Assembly (NCBI GenBank): GCA_038125725.1
Contig: JAYPEK010000012.1
Span: 19,556 to 83,555 of the forward strand
DNA length: 64,000 bases
Reading direction: 5' to 3'
Source: TMED8 sp038125725
GTDB taxonomy: Bacteria > Pseudomonadota > Alphaproteobacteria > Rhodospirillales > Casp-alpha2
Shown here: in pieces, positions 37,209-45,661 of the stretch
How positions within the stretch are numbered: position 1 is the stretch's first letter
Layout: every line of letters begins with the position of its first letter
Notes under the pieces: model-generated
Databases searched by the model: none
Told to the model about the DNA's origin: nothing
The model's input: the letters and a program-made list of their open reading frames with translations, nothing else
Position numbers and translations under genes: made by a program

Positions 37209-37988
37209 CTAGTCGAAACCGAAACCGCGTTCCTTCAGGATCGCCAGCAGCTTTTCGCGCTTCGGCGCCGAGAACTGCTTGCCGACCCGCTCCGCCCAGG
37301 GCTCGTCCGGGTCGCGGCCGACGTGGCGATGGTGTTCCGACAGCACGTTCTCATATTCGGCCAAGCCGGCGTCCAGGTCGGGCTCATGATAGGTCTCGCG
37401 GTGGATGACCAGGTCTTCGGGCAACCGGGGCTTGGCTTCCGGCTTGGTGTTGGGCCAGCCGACGCAAAGGCCGAAAGCGACGAAAACGCCGTCCGGCAAT
37501 CCCAGTTCCGCCGCAACGCCCGCCGGATCGTTGCGCATGCCGCCGATCATCACCGTACCGAGGCCGAGCGAATCTGCCGCCAACGACGCGCACATGCCGA
37601 CCAGCGCCGCATCGATGCAGGCGACCAGGGTCATTTCCAAATGATGCTTGGCGAGCGGCTTGCCGACCGTTTCCGTGACGCCGCTTAGGCGATGGGTGTC
37701 GGCGCAGATGGCAACGAACACCGGTGCATCGACGATGTGCTTCTGGTTGCCGGCCATCACCGACAGGCGCTGCTTCCTCTCAGCGTCGCGCACGACGACG
37801 AAACTATAGGCCTGTAGGTTCGACGATGTCGGTGCCCGGCGCGCGGCGTTGAGAATGGCGTCGAGCATCTCGTCCGAGACCTCGTCCGGTTTGTAGTCGC
37901 GCACGCTGGCGCGATCGCGCAGGACATCGAGAACCGGGGCACCGTGAAGAATATCCGTCATGACCTTGGAAACCTTGATTTCTGCCAT
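37209..37988 (-). CDS. Nitroreductase family protein (NfsA-like)
   Basis: 259-residue FMN-dependent nitroreductase. RASVRDYKPDEV (FMN phosphate-binding arginines), AARRAPTSSNLQAY and GTVMIGGMRNDP are family landmarks. The long C-terminal extension (HRETYHEP ... KREKLLAILKERGFGF) and GWPNTKPEAKPRLPE segment resemble the NfsA/flavin-reductase group. It reduces nitroaromatics, quinones or flavin using NAD(P)H. ATG 37988 is chosen over an upstream in-frame GTG-like extension because the family starts here. It is divergent from the kinase gene. Confidence 0.88.
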   Translation of the reverse strand: MAEIKVSKVMTDILHGAPVLDVLRDRASVRDYKPDEVSDEMLDAILNAARRAPTSSNLQAYSFVVVRDAERKQRLSVMAGNQKHIVDAPVFVAICADTHRLSGVTETVGKPLAKHHLEMTLVACIDAALVGMCASLAADSLGLGTVMIGGMRNDPAGVAAELGLPDGVFVAFGLCVGWPNTKPEAKPRLPEDLVIHRETYHEPDLDAGLAEYENVLSEHHRHVGRDPDEPWAERVGKQFSAPKREKLLAILKERGFGFD

Positions 37989-38114
37989 ACCTGAACCCGC
38001 AACTTGCCCGACCCGCACAACCGATACAAGACCCGCGCCGCCCAAGGCACGCCATGACTATAGTAATAAGTTATATTCTATGTTGAATTTCTTTTGCTTT
38101 AGTTTGGAGGCCTG

Positions 38115-40127
38115 ATGAATCCGAGCCCGAAACACGACCCTGCCTTCGACAATCTTCTCGAAGACGCCGCGCCGCCGACATTGCTGCTGACCGCAGACGG
38201 CATTCTGTTCGGCCACAATGCCGCGGCAGTCGAATTCCTCGGCTCGAACCTGGCCCGTCTTCGCGGTCACGATATTCTGGACCGATTGTCTCTGACGCCC
38301 GGCGCGCTATTGAAGGAAATCCGCGCCGCCGTCCCGGAGGCCGTAGAAACCAACCTGTTCCTGGAAATCGAGCGTGGCGGCCATCGCACGCCGCACATGG
38401 CGTTGGCCTGGCATTTTCCGCAAAGTCACGATCCGCCGCTGATCAAGCTGACATGGGACCGCCGCGTCGGCGGACGCGGCAGTTACATGTTTTCCGGCGC
38501 CGACGGCTCGGCGACACCGGACACCATCGCCAACGAACGCCGCCTGCGCCGCGAACTGGAGGAAACCGTCGAACAGTTGGCGGCCACCAGCCAATTGCTG
38601 CTCCGGCGCGAACGCGAAGTGCGGCTCAGCGAGGAGCGCTATGCACTGGCCGTCCAGGGCGCCGGCATCTGGGATTGGAACCTGGAAACCAACGACATCT
38701 ATTACTCCCCCTATCTGGCGGAAGTGCTCGGTTACGGCTATGACGAATTCCTCGAAGTCATTGGCGAATCGATCAAAACCATCGTCCACCCGGACGACCT
38801 GCGTCCCTATCTCCGGACCCTGAACACCCACCTGCAGGCGCCCGAGATCCCCTATTCCAGCGAACACCGCTTCCGCACCAAGAGCGGTGAATACCGCTGG
38901 TTCCAGGCGCGCGGCCAGAGCCTCTGCAACGACCGCGGCAAGCCGATCCGCATGACCGGCTTCATCTCCGACATTCACCGGCTGAAAGAGACCGAAGCGG
39001 CACTGCGCGAGAGCGAGGCGCGCCTCAAGGAAGCGCAGCGGATCGCCCAGATCGGCGATTTCAGCCGCGACCTGGAGACCGACCGACTGGAATGGTCGGA
39101 AGCCGTCTACAACATCTTCGGGCTCAATCCCGATGGGCCTGACGTGCCTTATGACCGGTTCAAGACAATGGTCCACCCGGACGACATCGAACAACTCGAG
39201 GCGTCGATCCGGAACGCGGCGGAAACCAAATCCGCGCATCAGTTCGAATACCGGATCATTCGTCCCGACGGGACCTTGCGCTGGATCGCGGTACGCGCGC
39301 ACGCCATCGCCGATGACGACGGCCAAAGCCGCAAACTGGTCGGCACCGTGCAGGATATCACCTACCAAAAGGACACCGAAGCCGCCCTGAACCGCGCCAA
39401 GGAAGACGCCGAGTATGCCAATCGCACCAAATCGGAATTTCTGGCGCACATGAGCCACGAATTGCGCACGCCGCTGAATTCCATCCTCGGATTTTCGGAG
39501 ATCATTTCCCAGGAAATGCTCGGCAGTGTCCGGCCGCAATACCGCGAATATTCGGTAATGATCCTCGATGCCGGCCGCCACCTGCTGAAACTGATCAACG
39601 ACGTGCTCGATCTTTCCAAGATCGAGGCTGGCAACCTGGAAATCGACGATGAGACGGTCGACACCACGGTGCTGATCGACGAGGTGCTCGCGCTGCTTTC
39701 CCATTCCGCTGAACAAAGCGGCGTGCGGCTGCTCATCCAGGAGCCCGGCCCCGATAGCCTGCGGCTGCTTGGTGACGAGCGCCGGCTGAAACAGATTCTC
39801 GTCAACCTGGTCAACAACGCCATCAAGTTCTCGCCCGACGGCGAGGTGCGCGTCTCCGCCGCCTTGGACCAAGGTTGCGTGAACCTCACCGTCGCCGACA
39901 CCGGCTGCGGCATTGCATCCGCCGATATCCCGATAATCCTCGACCCGTTTACGCAAATCCGCGACAATGCCCATCTGTCCATGGAAGGAACCGGCTTGGG
40001 ACTGAACCTGTCGAAACGGCTGACGGAGCTGCATGGCGGCGGTCTCGCCATCGAAAGCGAGATCGGCCGCGGCACCGTCGTCACGGCCACCTTCCCGGCC
40101 TGGCGAACGGTGGCGGCGCATGAGTGA
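38115..40127 (+). CDS. Multi-PAS histidine kinase (soluble)
   Basis: 670 residues without membrane helices. A divergent N-terminal PAS-like part (about 18-125), a short coiled coil, two PAS_3-type domains (about 175-290 and 305-418), HisKA with phosphoacceptor H448 (AHMSHELRTPLNS), and HATPase_c (N-box NLVNNAIKF, G1 DTGCGI, G2 GTGLGL). It is a cytosolic sensor of unknown ligand. TTGGAGG precedes the ATG and the upstream 60 bp are very AT-rich. The stop overlaps the following small gene by 8 bp. No response regulator is adjacent. Confidence 0.92.
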   Translation: MNPSPKHDPAFDNLLEDAAPPTLLLTADGILFGHNAAAVEFLGSNLARLRGHDILDRLSLTPGALLKEIRAAVPEAVETNLFLEIERGGHRTPHMALAWHFPQSHDPPLIKLTWDRRVGGRGSYMFSGADGSATPDTIANERRLRRELEETVEQLAATSQLLLRREREVRLSEERYALAVQGAGIWDWNLETNDIYYSPYLAEVLGYGYDEFLEVIGESIKTIVHPDDLRPYLRTLNTHLQAPEIPYSSEHRFRTKSGEYRWFQARGQSLCNDRGKPIRMTGFISDIHRLKETEAALRESEARLKEAQRIAQIGDFSRDLETDRLEWSEAVYNIFGLNPDGPDVPYDRFKTMVHPDDIEQLEASIRNAAETKSAHQFEYRIIRPDGTLRWIAVRAHAIADDDGQSRKLVGTVQDITYQKDTEAALNRAKEDAEYANRTKSEFLAHMSHELRTPLNSILGFSEIISQEMLGSVRPQYREYSVMILDAGRHLLKLINDVLDLSKIEAGNLEIDDETVDTTVLIDEVLALLSHSAEQSGVRLLIQEPGPDSLRLLGDERRLKQILVNLVNNAIKFSPDGEVRVSAALDQGCVNLTVADTGCGIASADIPIILDPFTQIRDNAHLSMEGTGLGLNLSKRLTELHGGGLAIESEIGRGTVVTATFPAWRTVAAHE

Positions 40128-40554
40128 ACGGATCTCGGTTTCGAAAGCGGCGAAACTGCTCAACATCAACCGCGCCGAATTGCGTGCTCGGCTGAAGGCG
40201 GCCTCCATCGAGACCTTCGAGGGTGAGGTCGATCTCGAACAGGTGCGCTGCATCGCGCCCGACCTGAAACTCACCGACCAGGAAATCCTCGAACGCGTCC
40301 GCATCCTGCGCAACGACACCTCGAAAGCACCGCGCGACGGCCGCGCGGTTTCGGCGCGCGACCTGGAAGCGGAGGTCGGACGGCTGAAATCGGCGCTGGT
40401 CATCGAGAAGGAAATGGCGACCCAGTACCGCGACATCGTCGAGGAACTGGGCAAGAAGCTCGGCGACATGCAAACCGCCGACGACGAAGGCGAACGCCGC
40501 ACCGCGCTGAAGCTCTGCCAATGGCTGCGCGAGAAGGTGACGTCGACCGACTGA
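40120..40554 (+). CDS. Small helix-turn-helix plus coiled-coil protein
   Basis: 144 residues, family not recognised. The N-terminal third reads as a helix-turn-helix (VSKAAKLLNINRAELRARLK, then a beta-wing IETFEGEVDLEQV) similar in outline to MerR/excisionase-type DNA-binding domains. Residues 85-125 form a coiled coil (ARDLEAEVGRLKSALVIEK) followed by a short helical tail. Its ATG lies inside the last codons of the histidine kinase gene (8 bp overlap), so the two are translationally coupled. It has no receiver domain. A partner or output protein for the kinase is inferred from context only. Confidence 0.8.
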   Translation: MSERISVSKAAKLLNINRAELRARLKAASIETFEGEVDLEQVRCIAPDLKLTDQEILERVRILRNDTSKAPRDGRAVSARDLEAEVGRLKSALVIEKEMATQYRDIVEELGKKLGDMQTADDEGERRTALKLCQWLREKVTSTD

Positions 40555-40576
40555 TATCTTTTCAGTCTCAAGAAAG

Positions 40577-40727
40577 ACAAAACCCCAGGCTTTAGTCTTG
40601 TGGGTCCATGGGGGTTTTGATGGTGGGCACGCCCGCAAGCCGCATCGCGGCTTGCCAATCTTAATGTTCGGTCGTGCCCAAAAACAAAACCCCAGGCTTT
40701 AGGCCTGGGGTTTTGATGGTGGGCACG
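40577..40727. repeat. Duplicated tRNA 3' end and terminator segment
   Basis: ACAAAACCCCAGGCTTTAG occurs at 40577-40595 and 40684-40702. GGGGTTTTGATGGTGGGCACG occurs at 40611-40631 and 40707-40727. The right-hand copies belong to the tRNA-Val 3' end and its terminator. The left copy includes the same CGTGCCCACCA tRNA end but no tRNA body; a GCAAGCCGC/GCGGCTTGC stem (40635-40655) lies there instead. It looks like the scar of a lost tandem tRNA gene. The left copy also serves the kinase operon as a GGGGTTTT terminator. Confidence 0.8.
40686..40714 (-). terminator. Bidirectional terminator after tRNA-Val
   Basis: AAAACCCCAGGC (40686-40697), loop TTTAG, GCCTGGGGTTTT (40703-40714): a perfect 12-bp stem ending in T/A runs on both sides, directly downstream of the tRNA on the minus strand. 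Confidence 0.88.
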
Positions 40728-40791
40728 ACTGGGATTGAACCAGTGACCCCCTCGATGTCAACGAGGTGCTCTCCCGCTGAGCTACGCGCCC
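40717..40791 (-). tRNA. tRNA-Val (anticodon GAC)
   Basis: 75 nt with encoded CCA (40717-40719). Read on the minus strand: acceptor GGGCGCG paired with CGTGCCC (one G-U), D arm GCTC...GAGC, anticodon stem CCTCG/CGAGG with loop TTGACAT (anticodon GAC, reading GUC and GUU), variable GGGTC, T arm ACTGG-TTCAATC-CCAGT. Promoter and terminator are both recognisable, so it is a single-gene transcript. Confidence 0.97.
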
Positions 40792-40823
40792 GGGAACGGC
40801 CACTTGGCGCGACCGCGGCCAGT

Positions 40824-40852
40824 GTTTTACTTTCTCACCCGGGCGTTGACAA
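40824..40852 (-). promoter_or_regulatory. sigma70 promoter of tRNA-Val
   Basis: On the minus strand TTGTCA (40847-40852), 17 bp, then TAAAAC (40824-40829). The start would fall about 25 bp before the mature tRNA 5' end. Confidence 0.6.
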
Positions 40853-40914
40853 GTCCCATGGCGGATGCTGCCATCGGCTAAGCACGGAACATCGAGAACC
40901 GACACCGGGAAACC

Positions 40915-41835
40915 ATGGACGACAGCCAAGAAACGCCCAAGCAACCGCCCAGGCCGGCCTGCGAAGTTCGCGCGCCGGCACGCCAGACGGCGCCCTTGGT
41001 ATTCTCGTCGCCGCACTCGGGCCGCGACTATCCTCCAGGCTTCGTTGCCGAGGCGAAACTCGATGCCCTACAGCTGCGTCGTTCCGAGGATGCTTTCGTC
41101 GACGAGATTTTCGCCGCCGCCCCCGATTTCGGCGCGCCCTTGCTGCGCGCATTGTTTCCGCGTGCCTATGTCGACGCCAACCGCGAGGCCTATGAGCTCG
41201 ACCCGGCGATGTTCTCCGACGCCCTTCCAGACTATGTGCGCACCCGCTCGACGCGGTTGAGTGCCGGGCTCGGCACCATCCCCAAGGTGGTTGCCGACGG
41301 CGCCGTGATCACGGACAAGCCGCTCTCCTTCGAGGATGCCAAGTGGCGCATCGATCGCCACCACGGCGCCTATCACAAGGCGCTGTCGGATTTGCTGGCG
41401 GGCTCCGTCGACCGCTTCGGCGGCGTGCTCTTGATCGATTGCCACTCGATGCCGTCCGCCGGGGCGCCGGGCGTGCGCAACCGGGCGCTGAAGAAGGTCG
41501 ACATGGTGTTGGGCGACAACCACGGCCGCGCCTGCTCGCGCGCCATCGCCGAACTGGCCGAACGGACGCTTTCCGGCCTCGGCTACCGGGTGCAGCGCAA
41601 CCGTCCCTATGCCGGCGGCTACATCACCCGCCACTACGGCCAACCGGCGGAGGGCCGCCACGTTTTGCAGATCGAGATCAATCGCGCGCTCTATATGGAT
41701 GAACGCGCGATTCAGCGGAGCCCCGACATGCCCGGCTTGATCCGCGACATCAACCGGCTGATCCAGGCGCTCTGCGACGAGATACCGGACATTCTCGGCG
41801 CGCATGCGCCGACGCTGCCGCAGGCGGCGGAATAG
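40915..41835 (+). CDS. N-formylglutamate amidohydrolase family protein
   Basis: 306 residues of the FGase family (zinc amidohydrolase fold). SSPHSGRDYP near the N-terminus, HHGAYH, IDCHSMP and RNRPYAGGYITRHYG are the conserved metal and substrate segments. The classic role is release of glutamate and formate from N-formylglutamate at the end of histidine breakdown, but family members without hut genes nearby act on other N-acyl amino acids. Here there are no hut genes. A GNAT acetyltransferase gene starts 3 bp after its stop. Confidence 0.88.
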   Translation: MDDSQETPKQPPRPACEVRAPARQTAPLVFSSPHSGRDYPPGFVAEAKLDALQLRRSEDAFVDEIFAAAPDFGAPLLRALFPRAYVDANREAYELDPAMFSDALPDYVRTRSTRLSAGLGTIPKVVADGAVITDKPLSFEDAKWRIDRHHGAYHKALSDLLAGSVDRFGGVLLIDCHSMPSAGAPGVRNRALKKVDMVLGDNHGRACSRAIAELAERTLSGLGYRVQRNRPYAGGYITRHYGQPAEGRHVLQIEINRALYMDERAIQRSPDMPGLIRDINRLIQALCDEIPDILGAHAPTLPQAAE

Positions 41836-41837
41836 CC

Positions 41838-42374
41838 GTGCCGTCCGCCGACATCCTGATCCGCGACGTCGCCGCGGCCGACATGGCCGAAATTCAAGCG
41901 ATCTACGCCCACCACGTCCTGCACGGCCTCGCCAGTTGGGAGGAAACACCCCCGGACCTGGCGGAAATGACGGCGCGCAAGGACGCCATCGTCACCGACG
42001 GCTATCCCTACCTGGTGGCGGAAACTGACGGCCGCATCGCCGGCTACGCCTATGCGTCGAAATACCGTCCGCGTCCGGCCTACCGCCATACGGTGGAAAA
42101 TTCCGTCTATGTCGCGAACGACACCCACCGGCGCGGCATCGGACGAGCCCTGTTGGACGCGCTGATCGAACGCTGCACCGAACAGGGTTTCCGGCGCATG
42201 GTGGCGATTATCGGCGATTCCGGCAATGCGCCCTCGATCAAGCTGCATGAACGCCTAGGCTTTCTTCCCGTCGGTATCATTCCGGCCTGCGGCTTCAAGC
42301 ATGGCCAATGGCTCGATCAGGTGATCATGCAGCGCCCGCTCGGCCCCGGCGAAACGACCCTTCCCAGCGTTTAA
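41838..42374 (+). CDS. GNAT N-acetyltransferase, phosphinothricin acetyltransferase-like
   Basis: 178 residues from a GTG start. The PAT/Bar/YncA pattern is clear: IRDVAAADMAEIQAIYAHHVLHGLASWEE at the start (shortened: IQAIYAHHVLHGLASWE), RPAYRHTVENSVYV and acetyl-CoA loop RRGIGRALLDALI, then GFKHGQWLDQVIMQRPL. Relatives acetylate phosphinothricin, methionine sulfone/sulfoximine or other amino-acid-like amines. It is coupled to the N-acylamino-acid hydrolase just upstream, suggesting amino-acid N-acyl chemistry. Confidence 0.9.
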   Translation: MPSADILIRDVAAADMAEIQAIYAHHVLHGLASWEETPPDLAEMTARKDAIVTDGYPYLVAETDGRIAGYAYASKYRPRPAYRHTVENSVYVANDTHRRGIGRALLDALIERCTEQGFRRMVAIIGDSGNAPSIKLHERLGFLPVGIIPACGFKHGQWLDQVIMQRPLGPGETTLPSV

Positions 42375-42428
42375 GGCTTTTGGCATCGCTCTTGCGACGG
42401 TTTCACCGGGTAACAACGGTGGACGACC

Positions 42429-43433
42429 ATGATCGCACGTACGGCATTCGCATTCCTGATCCTCGCCCTGGCGCCGCAAGCCACCTCGGCAACCCCTGCC
42501 GACAAGGGGCAAAGCATTGATAAACCGTGGAAAATATGCGCCCAGGCAGTACAGGCGGCGGAGCGCCGCGAAGGCATTCCGCAGCACCTTCTGAAGGCCA
42601 TATCGCAAGCTGAATCGGGGCGCTGGAGCGCCGAAAAGCAGGCAAATATTGCCTGGCCCTGGACCGTAACGTCCGGCGGAAAGGGCCGTTTCTTCGATAC
42701 CGAAGCGGAGGCCCGCGCCGAAGTGGAAATCCTGCTGACCCAGGGCGTGCGCAACATCGACGTCGGCTGCATGCAGGTCAACCTGATGTACCATCCGGAA
42801 GCCTTCGCCAACCTGGCCGAAGCCTTCAACCCCGACGCCAACGCCCGCTACGGCGCCAAGTACCTGCGCGCCATGCACGACAAGACCGGCAATTGGCGCG
42901 AAGCGGCGGCGCATTACCACTCGACGACGCCCCAAGCCGCGGCGCGCTATCGCACCAAGGTGGTGCGGTTATGGAACGCGGCCCGCCAGATCAAGCCGGA
43001 GCCCCAACCGGTGCCGGTGGTCGAAACCGCCCAAGCCAATGCCACCAGCACCGACGACGCCGAGCCCGGCCGGACGCGCCCCGCACTGGTCGATTACGCG
43101 CTGATGGACCGGCTCAACGATTCCTTCCGCGACCGAAAGTCGGGGAATACCGGCGAGGAACTGGCCGATCGTGCCGCCTTCCAAGCGCACCAGCGGCGCG
43201 AACAGTTGAACGCCTGGCGTGAACAGCAGGTGGGCGGCATCAGCCTGGTGCATCTGGCCAACATGCGCCGTGCCGAGCTGGCGCAGCGGAGCCTGCGCCA
43301 ACGCAACCGGGTCAGCGCCGAGGACCGCGCCGATGCCTTCGCCGAGCGCCGCCAGTCGCAACTCGCCGCCTGGCGGGCGCGCAACAGCGATCCGCATTTC
43401 AACGCATATCCGACCGAAGGTGCTGGAAACTAG
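42429..43433 (+). CDS. Exported lytic transglycosylase (SLT domain)
   Basis: 334 residues with a signal peptide (MIARTAFAFLILALAPQATSA). SLT fold in residues 40-190: catalytic glutamate in KAISQAESGRW, then GCMQVNLMYHPEAF and YGAKYLRAMH with NWREAAAHYHS. It cleaves peptidoglycan glycan strands in the periplasm. The C-terminal 130 residues are Gln/Arg-rich and contain three similar helical stretches (AHQRREQLNAWREQQ; ERRQSQLAAWRARN), a likely coiled or repeat region. Its stop overlaps that of the convergent hemerythrin gene. Confidence 0.9.
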   Translation: MIARTAFAFLILALAPQATSATPADKGQSIDKPWKICAQAVQAAERREGIPQHLLKAISQAESGRWSAEKQANIAWPWTVTSGGKGRFFDTEAEARAEVEILLTQGVRNIDVGCMQVNLMYHPEAFANLAEAFNPDANARYGAKYLRAMHDKTGNWREAAAHYHSTTPQAAARYRTKVVRLWNAARQIKPEPQPVPVVETAQANATSTDDAEPGRTRPALVDYALMDRLNDSFRDRKSGNTGEELADRAAFQAHQRREQLNAWREQQVGGISLVHLANMRRAELAQRSLRQRNRVSAEDRADAFAERRQSQLAAWRARNSDPHFNAYPTEGAGN

Positions 43434-43867
43434 GCTTCGTAATCCATTTGTTGATTGGCGAAGTCGCCCTTGCCGGCAGCCTCGATCCAGTCACGAAAGG
43501 CGAAGTCCTCGTGCCGGACGTGCTCGAACAGCCAGGACCGCAACCAGTTCTGCGCCGCCTCGCCGGGCCGGAAATCCGCGTCCAGCAGCATGTCGTCCCA
43601 GATTTCCTGCAAATCGTCGAGCAACCGCCGATGGGTGGCGAAATGCCCTTCGTTGCCTTCGTAACCAACGGCTTCGAGCATCCGCTCTTCGCGGTCCAGG
43701 TGGCGATAGATGCAGTGTTCCATGGCGCGAAAGGAATCATGGACGGCGGAAGTGCCGGATTCCGTGTCGATGGTCGAGAGAAAAGCATTGATCAGACGCA
43801 CGATCTCCTTGTGATCGCGGTCCACGTTGGGGATGCCGGTTAGAATCGAGTCGTCCCAAACAATCAT
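43430..43867 (-). CDS. Bacteriohemerythrin
   Basis: 145-residue four-helix-bundle oxygen-binding protein. All seven di-iron ligands are present: H19, H56, E60, H75, H79, H116 and D121. Single-domain versions carry or sense O2 in the cytosol. The N-terminal WDDSILTGIPNVDRDH is the family start. Convergent with the transglycosylase gene (4-bp overlap at a CTAG). Confidence 0.95.
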   Translation of the reverse strand: MIVWDDSILTGIPNVDRDHKEIVRLINAFLSTIDTESGTSAVHDSFRAMEHCIYRHLDREERMLEAVGYEGNEGHFATHRRLLDDLQEIWDDMLLDADFRPGEAAQNWLRSWLFEHVRHEDFAFRDWIEAAGKGDFANQQMDYEA

Positions 43868-43951
43868 GTGTCGCCGGTCTGCCGTCTATTGTTTGCCCTC
43901 TCCCTGCAACGGCCAGTTTAGAGACTTCCCAGGGTAGGGAAAGGCAAAGCT

Positions 43952-45154
43952 TCAGATGATTCCCTTGCGTGCCAGCTCGGCGCGCTCCTCGGCGGAAAGG
44001 CCCAGGCGCTCGCCATAGACCTCGTCGTTGGCATCGCCGAGCGTCGGCCCCAGCGACGCCACCTCGCCCGGCGTTTCCGACAGCCGGGGATAGACCGCCG
44101 GCACGACCACCTCGCCGATGCCGGGTACTTGGACGCTCAGCATGTCGCCACGCGCCTCGAAATGCGGGTCCTTGAAGATGTCGGCCACCGAATTGATCGG
44201 CCCGGACGGGACCTCGTTGGCGACGCAGCGCGCCATGACCTCGTCACGCGGCATCGACGAGGTCCAGTCGGTGACCTCGCCAATCACCGTCTCGGCGTTG
44301 GCCAGGCGGGTTTTCTGCTCGCCGTAGGCGTCCCACAAATCCGGGCGCTGCATGGCGGCGCAGAGCCGCTCGAACATCTTGTCGGTGGTGCAGGCAATGG
44401 CCATGAAGGTGCCGTCGGCACAGGGGAAGTGGCCATGCGGGCAGGCATTGACGGTGCCGGTGCCCTCGGGCTCGCGCACGTGGCCGGTACGCGCGTAGCG
44501 CGGCACCATTTCGTCCAGCACGCGGAACACCGACGCATAAAGCGCCATGTCGACCATCTGACCGCGTCCCGTGGCATCGCGATGGCGCAGCGCCATCAGC
44601 ACCCCGATGGCGCCGTACATGCCGGTGATGTAGTCGCCGAGCGATGTCGAGCCCGGGGTCACCGGAATTTCGCCGGGCAAGCCGGAAAGATAGGTCAACC
44701 CGCCGACCGCATGACCAATGCGCGCGAAGCCTGGCCGATCCTTGTAGGGGCCGTCCTGGCCGTAACCCGAAACCCGCAGCAGGATCAATCCCGGGTTGAT
44801 TTCCGACAGCACGTCCCAGCCGAGCCCCCACTTTTCCAGTGTGCCGGGGCGGAAGTTTTCGCACACCACGTCGGCATCGGCGACCAGACGCTTGAACAGC
44901 TCCGCACCCTCGGGCTCTTTCAGGTTGAGGGTGATGGAATGCTTGTTGCGGGCCTCCGACAGCCAGGCGAGGGAGCGGTCCGCGTCCTCGGTGGCGGTGC
45001 CGAAACGCCGCCATGGATCGCCGCCCTTGGGGTTTTCCACCTTGATCACCTCGGCGCCAAACTCGCCCAGGATCGACGCCGCGTGTGGCGCCGCGATGAA
45101 GGTGGCGATGTCCAGCACCCGGACGCCGGCCATGGGTTTATTCGAGTCGCTCAT
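43952..45154 (-). CDS. CaiB/BaiF (family III) CoA-transferase
   Basis: 400-residue family III CoA-transferase. Recognisable: GVRVLDIATFIAAPHAASILGEFGAEVIKVE, NLKEPEG, GYGQDGPYKDRPGF and the active-site aspartate in TSLGDYITGMYG. It moves CoA between a CoA-thioester and a free acid. ATG 45154 shares a base with the upstream TAA (TAATG) and has AGGGGA at good distance. It is the last gene of an acyl-CoA dehydrogenase/MaoC/YdcF operon; the acid substrate is unknown. Confidence 0.92.
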   Translation of the reverse strand: MSDSNKPMAGVRVLDIATFIAAPHAASILGEFGAEVIKVENPKGGDPWRRFGTATEDADRSLAWLSEARNKHSITLNLKEPEGAELFKRLVADADVVCENFRPGTLEKWGLGWDVLSEINPGLILLRVSGYGQDGPYKDRPGFARIGHAVGGLTYLSGLPGEIPVTPGSTSLGDYITGMYGAIGVLMALRHRDATGRGQMVDMALYASVFRVLDEMVPRYARTGHVREPEGTGTVNACPHGHFPCADGTFMAIACTTDKMFERLCAAMQRPDLWDAYGEQKTRLANAETVIGEVTDWTSSMPRDEVMARCVANEVPSGPINSVADIFKDPHFEARGDMLSVQVPGIGEVVVPAVYPRLSETPGEVASLGPTLGDANDEVYGERLGLSAEERAELARKGII

Positions 45155-45660
45155 TACCATTTCCCCTGATAGGCCCTGACCTGGCGCGGATAGATCAGCC
45201 GCCCGATCACCTCCCGGCACCAGCAATAGAAGATCTTCTTGTCCATGCGGTTCTTTACCGGCGCCCGCCACACCGGCTGGCGCTGGGACCGAAAGCAGTA
45301 TTCGGCGCGGCGCATGTGGAAATCGTCAGTCACCACCAGCACCTCGGACCAGCCACGTCCCTTGATCATCTGGGTCGAAAAGACCGCGTTCTCCAGCGTC
45401 CGTGTGGAGCGTTCTTCCTTAAGGACCGCCGCCTCGTCGACACCGGCGGTGCGCGCCAGTCCGGCCATGGTTTCCGCCTCCGGCACCTCGGAGACCGTGC
45501 GCCCGCCGGACATCAACAAGTATGGCGCCGCGCCCTCTCGCCACAGTCGCACGCCCTCGGCGACGCGGCGCTCGATCACCGGACCGGGTGAGCCATCCGG
45601 CATCTGCGCCGCGCCCAAGACGACGATGACGTCATATGTGTCGGGCCGGGCGCGCGCCAT
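45154..45660 (-). CDS. YdcF/DUF218 family protein
   Basis: 168 residues of the DUF218/YdcF fold: VIVVLGAAQMPDGSPGP near the N-terminus, YLLMSGG, EERSTRTLENA and VVTDDFHMRRAEYCF. The family includes SanA and ElyC, linked to envelope integrity, and YdcF which binds S-adenosylmethionine. No signal peptide or membrane anchor is seen here, so it is probably cytosolic. Start ATG 45660 lies one base after the MaoC gene stop. It is an unexpected member of an acyl-CoA operon. Confidence 0.87.
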   Translation of the reverse strand: MARARPDTYDVIVVLGAAQMPDGSPGPVIERRVAEGVRLWREGAAPYLLMSGGRTVSEVPEAETMAGLARTAGVDEAAVLKEERSTRTLENAVFSTQMIKGRGWSEVLVVTDDFHMRRAEYCFRSQRQPVWRAPVKNRMDKKIFYCWCREVIGRLIYPRQVRAYQGKW

Positions 45661-45661
45661 C

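Noticed and set aside
40577..40791. tRNA 3'-end duplication as attachment sites of an integrated element
   Set aside because: The two copies are only about 100 bp apart with no integrase or cargo between or beside them; a lost tandem tRNA explains it better.
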